The notes beneath the pieces were generated by a model, which was not told the origin of the DNA, ran no database searches, and saw nothing but the letters and a program-made list of their open reading frames with translations. A stretch of 64,000 nucleotides of DNA from an uncultured Collinsella sp. (GTDB lineage: Bacteria > Actinomycetota > Coriobacteriia > Coriobacteriales > Coriobacteriaceae). This document shows, piece after piece, positions 35,797 to 45,090 of the stretch. The stretch is taken from contig CAKUOD010000010.1 in assembly GCA_934668695.1 (NCBI GenBank), forward strand, positions 1 through 64,000, written 5' to 3'. How positions within the stretch are numbered: the first letter of the stretch is position 1; each line of letters begins with the position of its first letter. The translations under genes and the position numbers were made by a program.

Positions 35797-36054
35797 TTAC
35801 GCGTTCGCGAGCGGGCGTACGCTGACCCTGTGCTTGATACCCTTGTGGAACTCAACGGTACCGTCGACCAGCGCGAACAGCGTATCGTCCTTGCCACGGC
35901 CAACGTTCTCACCCGGGTGGATGTGAGTGCCGTGCTGACGGACGAGAATCGTGCCCGTGGTTACCGTCTGGCCGGCATAGCGCTTCGTGCCAAGGCGCTG
36001 ACCGCGGGAGTCACGGCCATTACGGGAGGAACCGAGTCCTTTTTTGTGTGCCAT
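35797..36054 (-). CDS. rpmA: 50S ribosomal protein L27
   Basis: L27 reaching the peptidyl-transferase centre. [21 protein letters not shown] and [15 protein letters not shown] are diagnostic. 85 residues. It starts directly with MAHKKG, without the cleavable N-terminal extension found in Firmicutes such as Staphylococcus. Second gene of rplU-rpmA. Confidence 0.97.
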   Translation of the reverse strand: MAHKKGLGSSRNGRDSRGQRLGTKRYAGQTVTTGTILVRQHGTHIHPGENVGRGKDDTLFALVDGTVEFHKGIKHRVSVRPLANA

Positions 36055-36087
36055 TGTGTATACCTACTCTTTCGTTACGAGTGTAAT

Positions 36088-36462
36088 CTACTCGGCGACG
36101 GGAGCCTCGGCAACAGCCTCAGCCTCTGCCTTGACAGCCTTCTTGGCGCGGGAGGTAGCCTGAACCTTCACGATCTTCAGCTTGGTGAGCTGCTGACGGT
36201 GACCCTTCAGACGACGATAGCGCTTACGCTTGTGGAACTTGAAGACCAGCTGCTTCTCGCCCTTGAACTGCTCAACGATCTGAGCGGTAACCTTGGCCTT
36301 GGCCAGCTTGTCGGGATCGGTGACGATCTTCTTACCATCGTTGAGGAAGATGACCGGCAGGGTGACCTTGTCGCCCTCATTGCCCTCGATCTTCTCGACG
36401 GTGATGACATCGTCGGTGGCGACCTTGTACTGCTTGCCGCCCGTGTTAACGATTGCGTACAT
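36088..36462 (-). CDS. rplU: 50S ribosomal protein L21
   Basis: L21 of the large subunit. MYAIVNTGGKQYKVATDDVI and the FKFHKRKRYRRLKGHRQ segment are diagnostic. The ATG at 36462 is nine bases after AAGGG; an in-frame start seven codons upstream is not needed. 124 residues with an Ala/Glu-rich tail. Driven by the strong promoter at 36505. Confidence 0.96.
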   Translation of the reverse strand: MYAIVNTGGKQYKVATDDVITVEKIEGNEGDKVTLPVIFLNDGKKIVTDPDKLAKAKVTAQIVEQFKGEKQLVFKFHKRKRYRRLKGHRQQLTKLKIVKVQATSRAKKAVKAEAEAVAEAPVAE

Positions 36463-36504
36463 GTTTACTTGCCCTTCATGCATCAGTTAGTGCAACAGCC
36501 GAAT

Positions 36505-36533
36505 ATAGTAGCAGGCGAAAATACCCCCGTCAA
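36505..36533 (-). promoter_or_regulatory. Promoter of rplU-rpmA, overlapping the upstream stop codon
   Basis: TTGACG, exactly 17 bases, TACTAT with TGC before the -10, on the minus strand. The TGA stop of the preceding gene lies inside the -35 hexamer. Confidence 0.8.
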
Positions 36534-37342
36534 CGAGTATGTGGAGCAAATCCACAAGTTCGCACAGGTATGGGGCTGACGAGTCGGCCCTCGTCGTCCT
36601 CGCATGCTTGATTCTGACGCTCGACATCGTAGGAGCAGATGGTCACGAGGTCTTGCATACCGGTGGAAACAATAGGTGCATCCACGCCCGGGGTCAAGCC
36701 CTGCAACAAAACATCAGCTGCAGAAAGCAAAATTTCCGGACGCATGGAGCCCTCGTTATCGGCATGGGTGTCGAGCATGAGCACTAAATGGTCCGGGCGC
36801 TCCCCCGCCGTGAGCTCATAGCCCACGAGCGTGTGATCCAAATCCAAGCGCTTGCTCTTTTTTCCGCGCGCGTAGTCGATGCCATGGTCCGCGCGCAGCG
36901 TGTCGATCGCACGACGCACCTCGTCGGCGCTTACGGGCGCCTCGGGATCCAAGTGCAAATCAATGCGATACGACAAGCGCGTGAGCTGCGCCGTCAACGC
37001 CGGCGTGCGCACGTCGATGTACGCCGCCTCGATGGGTGCCAGATCGGCCGGAGAGGCCGCAGCCAGGCGCCCAAACGCCTCGTCGAGCGCCACGAACTCG
37101 GTCATAAACAGGTCATACCACTCGCAGGTCGACGACGTACCCACCGGTAGCGCCGAAGAGAAGCCCACGCGCATGTGAGGAGAGAAACCCTGCGTGACGG
37201 CATAGGGAAGTCCCGCACGGCGCACGATGCGCTCAATGGTATGGATTACTTCGAGATGGCCCAGGTACTTAAGGCGATCGCGCTTGCCATAGCGAACACG
37301 AAGCCTAAAGAGCGTGGGGTTGTCGGTCAGGCGCTCACTCAT
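36530..37342 (-). CDS. Radical-SAM-linked DUF2344 protein (TIGR03936 type)
   Basis: A 270-residue protein whose N-terminus (RLRVRYGKRDRLKYLGHLEV, then RRAGLPYAVTQGFSPHMRVGF) is that of the DUF2344 family. The family is almost always next to, or fused with, a B12-binding radical SAM protein, as here. Function unknown; links with tRNA or ribosome maturation are suggested in the literature only by neighbourhood (rplU-rpmA). It overlaps the radical SAM gene by four bases. Confidence 0.88.
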   Translation of the reverse strand: MSERLTDNPTLFRLRVRYGKRDRLKYLGHLEVIHTIERIVRRAGLPYAVTQGFSPHMRVGFSSALPVGTSSTCEWYDLFMTEFVALDEAFGRLAAASPADLAPIEAAYIDVRTPALTAQLTRLSYRIDLHLDPEAPVSADEVRRAIDTLRADHGIDYARGKKSKRLDLDHTLVGYELTAGERPDHLVLMLDTHADNEGSMRPEILLSAADVLLQGLTPGVDAPIVSTGMQDLVTICSYDVERQNQACEDDEGRLVSPIPVRTCGFAPHTR

Positions 37343-39216
37343 GCGCGATCACCCATCAATACATTCTTGGCGTGGAGCGTGGGGCAGATTCCGCAGCCGG
37401 TGCACGACGTGCGGGTGCAGTCGGGAGTCGTGACACCCTCGAGCGAGCGACGGTACTCGCGCTCGAGGAAGCCGCGCGTGCAGCCGGGGCTCACGTGCTC
37501 CCACGGCAGGCGCCAGTCCAACTCGTAGGGCAGGTGCACGAGCTCATTGAGGTCGATGCCGTTTTTGGCAGCAGCCTCCTTCCAGTTATCGAGCGAGAAA
37601 TGCTCTACCCAGGCGTCAAAGCGAGAGCCAGCGCGCCAAGCATCGATGATGACGGGCGTCATGTCACGCCCGGCGCGGGACAGCGCGGCCTCGATGAGCG
37701 AGGTCTCGGCATCGTGGTAATGCACGCGGACGGCACGGTTGCGAACGCTCGTGATAAGCAGCTTCTGGCGACGCTTGACGTCGTCGTAGTCGAGCTGCGG
37801 GCACCACTGGAACGGCGTGGCAGCCTTGGGGATAAACACCGAAACCGAGATGGACACCGAGATCGAGCCGCGACGAGCCTTGGGCACCACGGAACGACCG
37901 AGCTCCAGCACGTGATCGGCCAGATTGGCGATGGCCACGATGTCCTCGTCGCGCTCGCCGGGAAGGCCCATCATAAAGTAGAGCTTCATGCGGTTCCAGC
38001 CGGCCTCGAAGGCCGCCTTGGCCGCACGGTCCAGGTCCTCCTCGGTCACGTTCTTGTTAATAATGTCGCGCATGCGCTGGCTGCCGGCCTCGGGTGCGAA
38101 CGTCAGGCCGCCCTTCTTTTCGCCGGCGACCGACTCGGCCATATCCACGCCAAACGAATCCAGGCGCTGCGACGGAATAGACACGCGAATACCCGTATCC
38201 TCCAGGCGACGGTTGAGCCTGCCGAGCACGTCGCGAATGCAGGAGTGGTCGGTCGTGGAAAGCGAGGTCAGCGACACCTCGTCATAGCCGGTCTTTTCCA
38301 GACCCTGAATCACCGACGAGACGATCTGGTCGGCCGAGCGCTCGCGCACCGGGCGATACGTCATGCCGGCCTGGCAAAAACGACAGCCGCGGGCGCAGCC
38401 GCGCAGAATCTCGATAGACAGGCGGTCGTGGACCAGCTGCGCATAGGGCACGCACGACTGCGACAGCGGATTCGTGGCGCCGAAATCCTCGACGACGCGC
38501 TTGTAGACCACGGTCGGAGCATCCTTGCCCTCACGCGGCACGGTGTAGCCATGCGGCGAGCAGGGCTCGTCGTGACGAACCTCATAGAGCGACGGCACGT
38601 AGTTGCCGGCAATGGATGCAAGCTGCTCAACAATCTGCGCGCGCGGGACCCCTTCGTCACGCAGGCGGCGATGCAGCTGACAGGTCTCGAGCAGCGATTC
38701 CTCGCCCTCGCCGATGAGGATGGCATCGAAGAAGGCCGCGTACGGCTCGGGGTTGTACACCGAGGGACCGCCGGCGATGATGATGGGGTCGTCTTCGCCT
38801 CGGTCGGCCGCTAACAGCGGAATGCCAGCGAGGTCGAGAGCCTCGAGGAAGTTCGTCACCGCCATCTCGTGCGGCACATGCAGACCGACGATATCAAACG
38901 AAGCGACGGGGGCGGCACCTTCGAGCGACAGCAGCGGAATACCCGCCTCGCGCATGGCGTCACCCATATCGGGCCACGGCACATAGCCACGCTCGCAGGA
39001 GATGCCCTCGGCCTGGTTAAGGATGTTGTAGAGGATGGCGATGCCCTGGTTGGGCAGACCGACCTCGTATACATCCGGATAAATCAGGCAGCAACGATAA
39101 TCGGCATCGGCCTTGGAAAGCGTGCCCCACTCGTGATCGATATAGCGACTCGGCTTCTCGACCTTGGCGAGCAGCGGCTCAATTAAATGAAAACAGTCTT
39201 GGTATGGAACGCGCAA
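37339..39216 (-). CDS. B12-binding-domain radical SAM protein (TIGR03960 type)
   Basis: A 625-residue member of the uncharacterised TIGR03960 family. An N-terminal cobalamin-binding-like Rossmann region (IYPDVYEVGLPNQGIAIL, then IAGGPSVYNPEP) precedes the radical SAM cluster GCARGCRFCQAG. A C-terminal cysteine set (CTRTSCTGCGIC) may hold a second cluster. A Ser/Val repeat (SISVSISVSVF) lies near 450. TTG at 39216 follows AGGGG by six bases. Likely works with its overlapping neighbour at 36530; reaction unknown. Confidence 0.88.
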   Translation of the reverse strand: MRVPYQDCFHLIEPLLAKVEKPSRYIDHEWGTLSKADADYRCCLIYPDVYEVGLPNQGIAILYNILNQAEGISCERGYVPWPDMGDAMREAGIPLLSLEGAAPVASFDIVGLHVPHEMAVTNFLEALDLAGIPLLAADRGEDDPIIIAGGPSVYNPEPYAAFFDAILIGEGEESLLETCQLHRRLRDEGVPRAQIVEQLASIAGNYVPSLYEVRHDEPCSPHGYTVPREGKDAPTVVYKRVVEDFGATNPLSQSCVPYAQLVHDRLSIEILRGCARGCRFCQAGMTYRPVRERSADQIVSSVIQGLEKTGYDEVSLTSLSTTDHSCIRDVLGRLNRRLEDTGIRVSIPSQRLDSFGVDMAESVAGEKKGGLTFAPEAGSQRMRDIINKNVTEEDLDRAAKAAFEAGWNRMKLYFMMGLPGERDEDIVAIANLADHVLELGRSVVPKARRGSISVSISVSVFIPKAATPFQWCPQLDYDDVKRRQKLLITSVRNRAVRVHYHDAETSLIEAALSRAGRDMTPVIIDAWRAGSRFDAWVEHFSLDNWKEAAAKNGIDLNELVHLPYELDWRLPWEHVSPGCTRGFLEREYRRSLEGVTTPDCTRTSCTGCGICPTLHAKNVLMGDRA

Positions 39217-39225
39217 AAGAAACCC

Positions 39226-40155
39226 CTAAGCAGCGAGATCGGATGCATCCTCGAAAGGACTCATAGGACGGGTAGCACCGGCGACCGTGGTCACCAGGTC
39301 ACGAACGCGCGAGAACGTGGCAGCAGCGACCTCGTTGGCACGGCTGTAGTCGACATCGCGCTCGTAGAGCGAAACGAGCGCACGGCCCATGCCATAGGTG
39401 CCCGCGGCAGCAGTAAGCGCCTTGACGGCAAACCCAATATGTGGCGTCTGCTTGACGAGCGCGCGGGTGACCGCGCGGATCACAAGACCGCCGGCAAGCA
39501 CGCCCGCGACCTCGTAGCCGCGCTCAGGCTTAATGCCGCGTCCAAAGACGGCAGCGAGCTCAAAGAGCATGCCCACCTGCGCCAACGCCATAACGGGATA
39601 ATCGGCGCCCGGCAAAAACACCAGCGCACCGGTCGCCATATTGGTGAGCGCGCACGAGGTGATGATACGATTGGCCGCCGCGATGCGCATGAAGGTAAAG
39701 TTCGCCGCAAAAGCCGTTTCCTTGTCGGTGCGATCGAGAATCCAGCGGGCAAGCGTCTCGAGCAGATACGTTTTATCTGTTGCCGCTACCACGCCGAGCA
39801 TGGGCGTGGACTCCTCGATAAACGGCACCTCCACAGCAGACTCAGCAAGCACGCACACGGGCGCGCCGGCGATCACGAGCTCCTGCACGGCACTCTCCAA
39901 GCGGTCGGAACCACACGAAAGTACCAGTACCACATCGGTATCGGTCTTTGGAGCAATTCGCTCCTCCCCCAGACGCTCGACGCGCACAATGCCCGAGGTC
40001 GTCTGCGGCACAAAGGCGTCACGCACCGTCTCGGCGAGAAAGCGCGAGGCGGACGAATCCAGATAGACCGAGACGCGCACCGGCGTATCGGAATCCTTCT
40101 TAACGGACGCGCCCATCTTAAAAGCGCGGGTCAGCTTATCTACGGGAATTTTCAT
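39226..40155 (-). CDS. Uncharacterised DUF697-like protein in the cell-shape cluster
   Basis: 309 residues. The N-terminal half alternates beta-like hydrophobic stretches (VVLVLSC, GAPVCVLAE) like a degenerate nucleotide-binding or GTPase-like fold, but I see no P-loop. The C-terminal half has hydrophobic helices (ALTNMATGALVFLPGADYPV onwards, then GVLAGGLVIRAVT) that resemble DUF697/YcjF proteins. It lies 18 bases after rodA and ten bases before the radical SAM gene, so it is probably cotranscribed with the mre/rod genes. The family match is tentative. Confidence 0.6.
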   Translation of the reverse strand: MKIPVDKLTRAFKMGASVKKDSDTPVRVSVYLDSSASRFLAETVRDAFVPQTTSGIVRVERLGEERIAPKTDTDVVLVLSCGSDRLESAVQELVIAGAPVCVLAESAVEVPFIEESTPMLGVVAATDKTYLLETLARWILDRTDKETAFAANFTFMRIAAANRIITSCALTNMATGALVFLPGADYPVMALAQVGMLFELAAVFGRGIKPERGYEVAGVLAGGLVIRAVTRALVKQTPHIGFAVKALTAAAGTYGMGRALVSLYERDVDYSRANEVAAATFSRVRDLVTTVAGATRPMSPFEDASDLAA

Positions 40156-40173
40156 AGCAAACCCCTCCAGCGG

Positions 40174-41400
40174 TTACGCGGCGCCCGAACGATGCCGCCA
40201 TATGGATTGTACGATACCCACCGTCAGCAGCTGAATCATCATCGACGACGAACCAAAGCTAATGAACGGTAGCGGAATACCGGTAATCGGCATCATGCCA
40301 ATGCACATGCCGATGTTCTCGAAGGTCTGAAATGCCCACATGCCGACGATACCCACGCACGACAGGCGCAGGAACAGCGACTCGCACTTAAAGGCGACGC
40401 GAATCGTCGAGAACATAAGCAGCACATACAGGCACAGGAGCAAAAAGGACCCACAGAAGCCGAAGGTCTCGGACAGGAAGGCAAAGACGAAGTCGGTGTG
40501 GAACTCGGGCAGAAAGCCGCCGGCAGACTGCGTCGCATGGCCCAAGCCCTTACCAAAGAAGCCGCCCGAGCCAACGGCGATGAGCGACTGCTGCAGGTTG
40601 TAGGCGTCGTCCGAATCGGCATTATCGGGGTCGATAAAGACCGTCAAGCGATTCATCTGGTACTGCTTGATGAGCACGTCGTGGCCGAGCAGCGAATCGA
40701 AGACCGAGTCGAGCGCCAGGACGAGGGCCACCAAGCCCACGAGCAGGGCCAAGGTCGACAGCACCCATTCGCGGCGTGCGCCGCTCATGCAGATGACGAT
40801 GGCACCCGAGACCAGCACGACCAGGCCCGAGCCCAGGTCGCCCATGGCGACGACGGCCAAAAACGGGATGGACAGCATACCGCAGAGCTTGACGTAGTCG
40901 CGAACGGTATCGATGCGGCCGTTGTATTGCGAGCCAAGCGTGGCGATAAAGAAGATGGTGATAAGCTTGGCAAGCTCAACGGGCTGGAATGTCAAGCCGA
41001 TACCGGGAATCTTGATCCAGCCCGTCATGCCCAGACCACCCGTATAGGACAGGCCCGGAATCTTGGGCGAGAAGATCACGATCAGGTCGATGACGAGCAG
41101 CGCCGTCGAGAAATTGGAAATACCGCGCAGGTCGGTACGCCAAACCAGCACCGCCAGCACCGCCCCGATACCAATTCCCAGCAGATGGCGTGAGAACGAG
41201 GCATCGGCCTTAAACTGCGAAGCCGACCAGATAATGATGGCACCGTAGGCGACGAGCGCCACTGTAGCCACGAGCACACCGATATGCACCTTTTGGCGAA
41301 ACGTGCCGCGCGAGGCCGAAAGTTGCTTGTTGACGCGGTCCAGGCTGCTGCGAGAGCCGGTCTTGGTTGAACGGAACAGATCCGCCGGAGAAAAATCCAT
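40174..41400 (-). CDS. rodA: RodA, SEDS peptidoglycan glycosyltransferase
   Basis: Polymerises lipid II during lateral elongation together with PBP2. About ten membrane helices follow a 40-residue cytoplasmic N-terminus. Conserved are FQPVELAKL, GDLGSGLV, QQSLIAVGSGGFFGKGLG, PEFHTDFVFAFLSE and the C-terminal GIPLPFISFGSSS. 408 residues. GGAGG lies five bases before the ATG. Immediately follows mrdA, its partner. Confidence 0.95.
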   Translation of the reverse strand: MDFSPADLFRSTKTGSRSSLDRVNKQLSASRGTFRQKVHIGVLVATVALVAYGAIIIWSASQFKADASFSRHLLGIGIGAVLAVLVWRTDLRGISNFSTALLVIDLIVIFSPKIPGLSYTGGLGMTGWIKIPGIGLTFQPVELAKLITIFFIATLGSQYNGRIDTVRDYVKLCGMLSIPFLAVVAMGDLGSGLVVLVSGAIVICMSGARREWVLSTLALLVGLVALVLALDSVFDSLLGHDVLIKQYQMNRLTVFIDPDNADSDDAYNLQQSLIAVGSGGFFGKGLGHATQSAGGFLPEFHTDFVFAFLSETFGFCGSFLLLCLYVLLMFSTIRVAFKCESLFLRLSCVGIVGMWAFQTFENIGMCIGMMPITGIPLPFISFGSSSMMIQLLTVGIVQSIWRHRSGAA

Positions 41401-41409
41401 CGCAACCTC

Positions 41410-43479
41410 CTATCGAACCGAAGAATCGCCCGAGGCCGAAGAGGTATCGGGCTCGTCATAAATCACGCCGAGCACGTCGCGCACGACATGCATCGCGGTA
41501 TCTGAGCCACCGCCGCCCTGCTCCAGGACAGTAGCGATGACATACTTGGGATCATCGGCCGGTGCATAGGCGCAGAACCACGCGTATTCGTCCTCGCCGC
41601 TTTTCTCGCCCGTGCCCGACTTGCCGTATACCTGCGGCGTCAGGGTGCCAAAGTGAGCCGCCAGGGACGTCGATGCCGTGTATATCACGTCGTGCATGCC
41701 GTTGCGAACAAGAGTCAAATCCGAATCGCTGTTGATCTTGGCCTCCAGGCGCTTCTTCTTGCCCTTGCCGTTGTACTTATAGGCATCGCCGTCGCCATCG
41801 CGCGACACGGCAGACAAAAACACGTGAGGCACGTACTGTTTACCGCCGTTGGCAAGGCCCATGTAGGCGCACGCCATCTGCAGGGGCGTCACTAGGATGT
41901 CACCCTGGCCGATGGCAATGTTGGTCATATCGCCGGCATTCCACTTGCGGTCCTCGGCAGAAGCGTCGGTGAAGTACGACTCCTTCCACTCGGCATCGGG
42001 AATACGGCCCGCGCCCTCACTCGGCAGATCGATATCGCAGGTCTTGCCTAGGCCCCAGCGACGAAAGACCTCCTGCAGGCCCTCGGAATGTTGCTCGTCA
42101 TAAAAGAACGCCTTGCCCATGTCGTAGAAGACGGGGTCGCACGAGTTGGCGATACCCGACTGCAACGTCATGGTGCCGTGGCCAGACGTCAACCAGCAGC
42201 GCTTGCCCCAAGCCTTGCCCAGACCCGTCCAATAGCCCGTGCAGTTGGTTGTCTGCGTTGAAGTGTAGGTTCCAAACTCAAGACCGGCCAGTGCCGAGAG
42301 CGGCTTGATGGTCGAGGCCGACATGTACTGTCCGCTAATGGCGCGGTTGAGCAGCGGGTGCGAACCCTTGTCATCATTGAGCTCGGTCCACACGTCATTT
42401 GAGACGCCGCCGATAAAGACGGACGGATCGAACTTGGGCTCGCTCGCCATGCCCAGGATCTCGCCATTGTTGGGATCGAGACACACCACAGCGCCGTTGC
42501 CGGCATTGCTGTAGCCCGTGGTCTTGGCAAGCTCGATGGCGCTCGCCAGCGCCGTCTCACAGGCCTGTTGGATCTTAAGGTCGAGCGTGAGCTTAATGTC
42601 GGAGCCGGCCTTGGCGGGCACGGCGCCGGCCTGACCGGTCACATTGCCCGAGGCATCGACCTTGACGGTCTGCTCGCCACGAATACCCTGCAGCAGGTTT
42701 TCGTAGTAGCTCTCAACACCCGCCTGGCCCACGATATCGCCCGACTGGTACGTAATCCGGCCAGCAGAAGCATCATCATCGCCAGAGGTTTTCTTATTCT
42801 GGGCCTCGAGCTGCTCGGAGGTAATGGTGCCGGTATAGCCCAAGATATGGCATGCCGTCTCGCCATATGGATACTGGCGCTCGGTACGCTCGGCAATCTT
42901 GACGCCCGGGAACTCGCCGGCGTGCTCCTGAATATAGGCAACCGTGGAACGACGGACGTCCGTCGCGATGGTATGCAGGCTCTGGGCGCCCTCGGAATTG
43001 TCCTGAATATTGCGCAGAACCGCCACGTAGGGCATACCGAGCACGTTGGCAAGATGGCGAACCAGAACCTCATCCTCGGCAAGGTCGCGGTAGGCCACGA
43101 CAGCAAGTGAGGGACGGTTCTGGACAAGCGCCACGCCATTGCGGTCGAGGATGCGGCCACGCACAGCGGGTGTGGTAACGGTGCGCGTCTGATTGCTATT
43201 AGCCTGCTTTTCGTAATAGTCCGACGAGACCATCTGCATGCCCCACAGCTTGACGGCAAGCGCCGCGAACATCGCGCCCACACCCGTGGTGAGGATGGAG
43301 AAGCGGCCCTTAAAGGCGGTCGCCGCGGTATTGCCCTCGCCCTCGGTGGCGCGCGGGGCCGTTCCATGCTGCGTATCGTAGGTAAAACGGGAATCGCCGC
43401 GACGCATGATGACCAGCGCGACCACGATGGCCACAACCAGCACGATACCGGCGATGATAACCGTCATCTGGGAAGACAT
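41410..43479 (-). CDS. mrdA: Penicillin-binding protein 2 (class B transpeptidase)
   Basis: Cross-links peptidoglycan in the elongasome. The transpeptidase motifs are S389-T-I-K, S446-C-D and K620-S-G-T; the pedestal domain contains RGRILDRNG. 689 residues. The N-terminus has two predicted membrane helices (about 6-25 and 60-82) separated by a polar 35-residue segment; a single helix is usual, and the second one aligns with the normal anchor. A 13-residue Ser/Asp tail ends the protein. Precedes rodA by nine bases. Confidence 0.94.
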   Translation of the reverse strand: MSSQMTVIIAGIVLVVAIVVALVIMRRGDSRFTYDTQHGTAPRATEGEGNTAATAFKGRFSILTTGVGAMFAALAVKLWGMQMVSSDYYEKQANSNQTRTVTTPAVRGRILDRNGVALVQNRPSLAVVAYRDLAEDEVLVRHLANVLGMPYVAVLRNIQDNSEGAQSLHTIATDVRRSTVAYIQEHAGEFPGVKIAERTERQYPYGETACHILGYTGTITSEQLEAQNKKTSGDDDASAGRITYQSGDIVGQAGVESYYENLLQGIRGEQTVKVDASGNVTGQAGAVPAKAGSDIKLTLDLKIQQACETALASAIELAKTTGYSNAGNGAVVCLDPNNGEILGMASEPKFDPSVFIGGVSNDVWTELNDDKGSHPLLNRAISGQYMSASTIKPLSALAGLEFGTYTSTQTTNCTGYWTGLGKAWGKRCWLTSGHGTMTLQSGIANSCDPVFYDMGKAFFYDEQHSEGLQEVFRRWGLGKTCDIDLPSEGAGRIPDAEWKESYFTDASAEDRKWNAGDMTNIAIGQGDILVTPLQMACAYMGLANGGKQYVPHVFLSAVSRDGDGDAYKYNGKGKKKRLEAKINSDSDLTLVRNGMHDVIYTASTSLAAHFGTLTPQVYGKSGTGEKSGEDEYAWFCAYAPADDPKYVIATVLEQGGGGSDTAMHVVRDVLGVIYDEPDTSSASGDSSVR

Positions 43480-43492
43480 CTACGGGCCTCCC

Positions 43493-44059
43493 CTATTTGA
43501 GTTTGCGGGTCTTGGGCTTAAAGCGCATACCCGTCTGGCGTCCGCCACGTGCGGAGAATCCATAGCCGGACTGCGGCACGACGCCGGACATCAAAAACGG
43601 AATGGCAACCAGACCCGTCAGGATCGAGGACGGCAGTGCATGGCCGAAGATCGCCACAACAAAGCTCGTCTCCAAACCCATAAACAGCAAGATGATGCTG
43701 TAGATCACATTAATGACGAGCGCGAAGGCGCCCACGGTGACGCCGCGCGCACTCGGGCTACCGCCCGTCTGACCGACGGCACTGTGCACCAGGGCAAAAG
43801 AACCCACGGTCAGCAGGAGCGACATAACGCCCACCGGCACGGCAGCGGACAGGTCATAAAACAAGCCGCTGCAAAAACCGCACACGACGGCACGGGTCGG
43901 GTCGCCCGAGAACACGCTTAGGCACACCAAGATAATCATGAAGTTGACGCGACCGCCCGCAATGGAGATCTGCGGTGCCAGGCCTGCCTGCAGCAGCACG
44001 CATACAATTGCGGCAATCACAAACGTGCGGGAGCTCATCCCCTGCTCGTGTAGATCCAT
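43493..44059 (-). CDS. mreD: Rod shape-determining protein MreD
   Basis: Small membrane component of the MreBCD complex. Five hydrophobic segments and the typical GLFYDLSAAVPVG stretch support it, as does position between mreC and mrdA. ATG 44059 lies seven bases after AGGGGG; an ATG two codons earlier is too close to it. 188 residues with a basic C-terminus. Confidence 0.88.
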   Translation of the reverse strand: MDLHEQGMSSRTFVIAAIVCVLLQAGLAPQISIAGGRVNFMIILVCLSVFSGDPTRAVVCGFCSGLFYDLSAAVPVGVMSLLLTVGSFALVHSAVGQTGGSPSARGVTVGAFALVINVIYSIILLFMGLETSFVVAIFGHALPSSILTGLVAIPFLMSGVVPQSGYGFSARGGRQTGMRFKPKTRKLK

Positions 44060-44070
44060 GGACATGCCCC

Positions 44071-45069
44071 CTATTCGCTCGAGCCGGAATCGGTCGTCTC
44101 GGACGTGTCGGAACTGTCATCCGAACTCTCGTCCTTCGTCTTGGTCGCAGCATCGCGCGACGTTCCCTGCGGCGTGCTGTTGGCCGTGCTCACGTCCTCA
44201 TCCGAGGCCGACTGTTCGTCGGTCAGCGAGGTGATGACCAGCACTTCCTCGTTGTTCTCGGCCGTGGTCTGAGCGCGCACCACAATGGTGTAGTACACGT
44301 CGTTTGCCGATTTCTCAACCGACGAGACGGTGCCGAGCGGTAGACCCTTGGGGAACACACCGCCAATGCCCGAGGTCACGATGATGTCGCCAACCTTAAC
44401 GTCGGAGTCGACGCTCACATACTCAAGACGCAGCGTGCCGTCAGCCTGACCCTGCAGCATGCCCTGGGCGCGCGTGTCCTGCACCATAGCGGACACACCC
44501 GAGTTCTCGTCGCCAATCAGGCGCACGGTGGACGTCTTGGCCGAGACCTCGATAATCTGGCCTATGACACCGGCAGAACTCGTCACAGGCATGTTGATGG
44601 TAAGGCCGTCGGCAGAGCCCTTGTCGATGGTTACGGTCGAGGTCCAGGCATCGCCCGAGGCACCAACGATACGAGCAGCGGTCGATTTGAGGTTGTAGGT
44701 CGACTGCAGCCCGACCAGCCCCTCCAGACGCTCGGCGGTCTTTTGAGCCTCGGAGAGCTCTGCAACCTTAGAGGTCAGCTCCTCGTTTTGCTTCTTAAGC
44801 TCGTCAAGCGTGTCCTGCGACGCCGTAAGGTTAGAGAACACGTTGCCGATCGCATTGAAGGGAGCCGCCACAGCCGAGCCCACAAAGCGCACCGGCGAGG
44901 TAATCGTCGTTACGCCCGAACGCACGGCATGAATCGGTCCTGCCTCGCCCTCGCGGATGTAAAACGTGAGCAGCAACACCGAAATCAGGCTGAAAACAAT
45001 CAACGGGCGCATACCCGTTGATTGTCGCTTGGTATTCAGATTTGTGGAGAAACCCGAAGATCGTGCCAA
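44071..45069 (-). CDS. mreC: Rod shape-determining protein MreC
   Basis: Membrane-anchored scaffold of the elongasome. One membrane helix (about 21-38), a coiled coil (TLDELKKQNEELTSKVAEL) and the beta-barrel core (GKGSADGL-like KGSADGL, VTSGIGGVFPKGLPLGTV) are seen. TTG 45069 follows AGGTGG by seven bases. The last 55 residues are a Ser/Thr/Asp-rich low-complexity tail outside the membrane. 332 residues. Confidence 0.93.
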   Translation of the reverse strand: MARSSGFSTNLNTKRQSTGMRPLIVFSLISVLLLTFYIREGEAGPIHAVRSGVTTITSPVRFVGSAVAAPFNAIGNVFSNLTASQDTLDELKKQNEELTSKVAELSEAQKTAERLEGLVGLQSTYNLKSTAARIVGASGDAWTSTVTIDKGSADGLTINMPVTSSAGVIGQIIEVSAKTSTVRLIGDENSGVSAMVQDTRAQGMLQGQADGTLRLEYVSVDSDVKVGDIIVTSGIGGVFPKGLPLGTVSSVEKSANDVYYTIVVRAQTTAENNEEVLVITSLTDEQSASDEDVSTANSTPQGTSRDAATKTKDESSDDSSDTSETTDSGSSE

Positions 45070-45090
45070 ATGGAATCCACCTTTTGGAAA

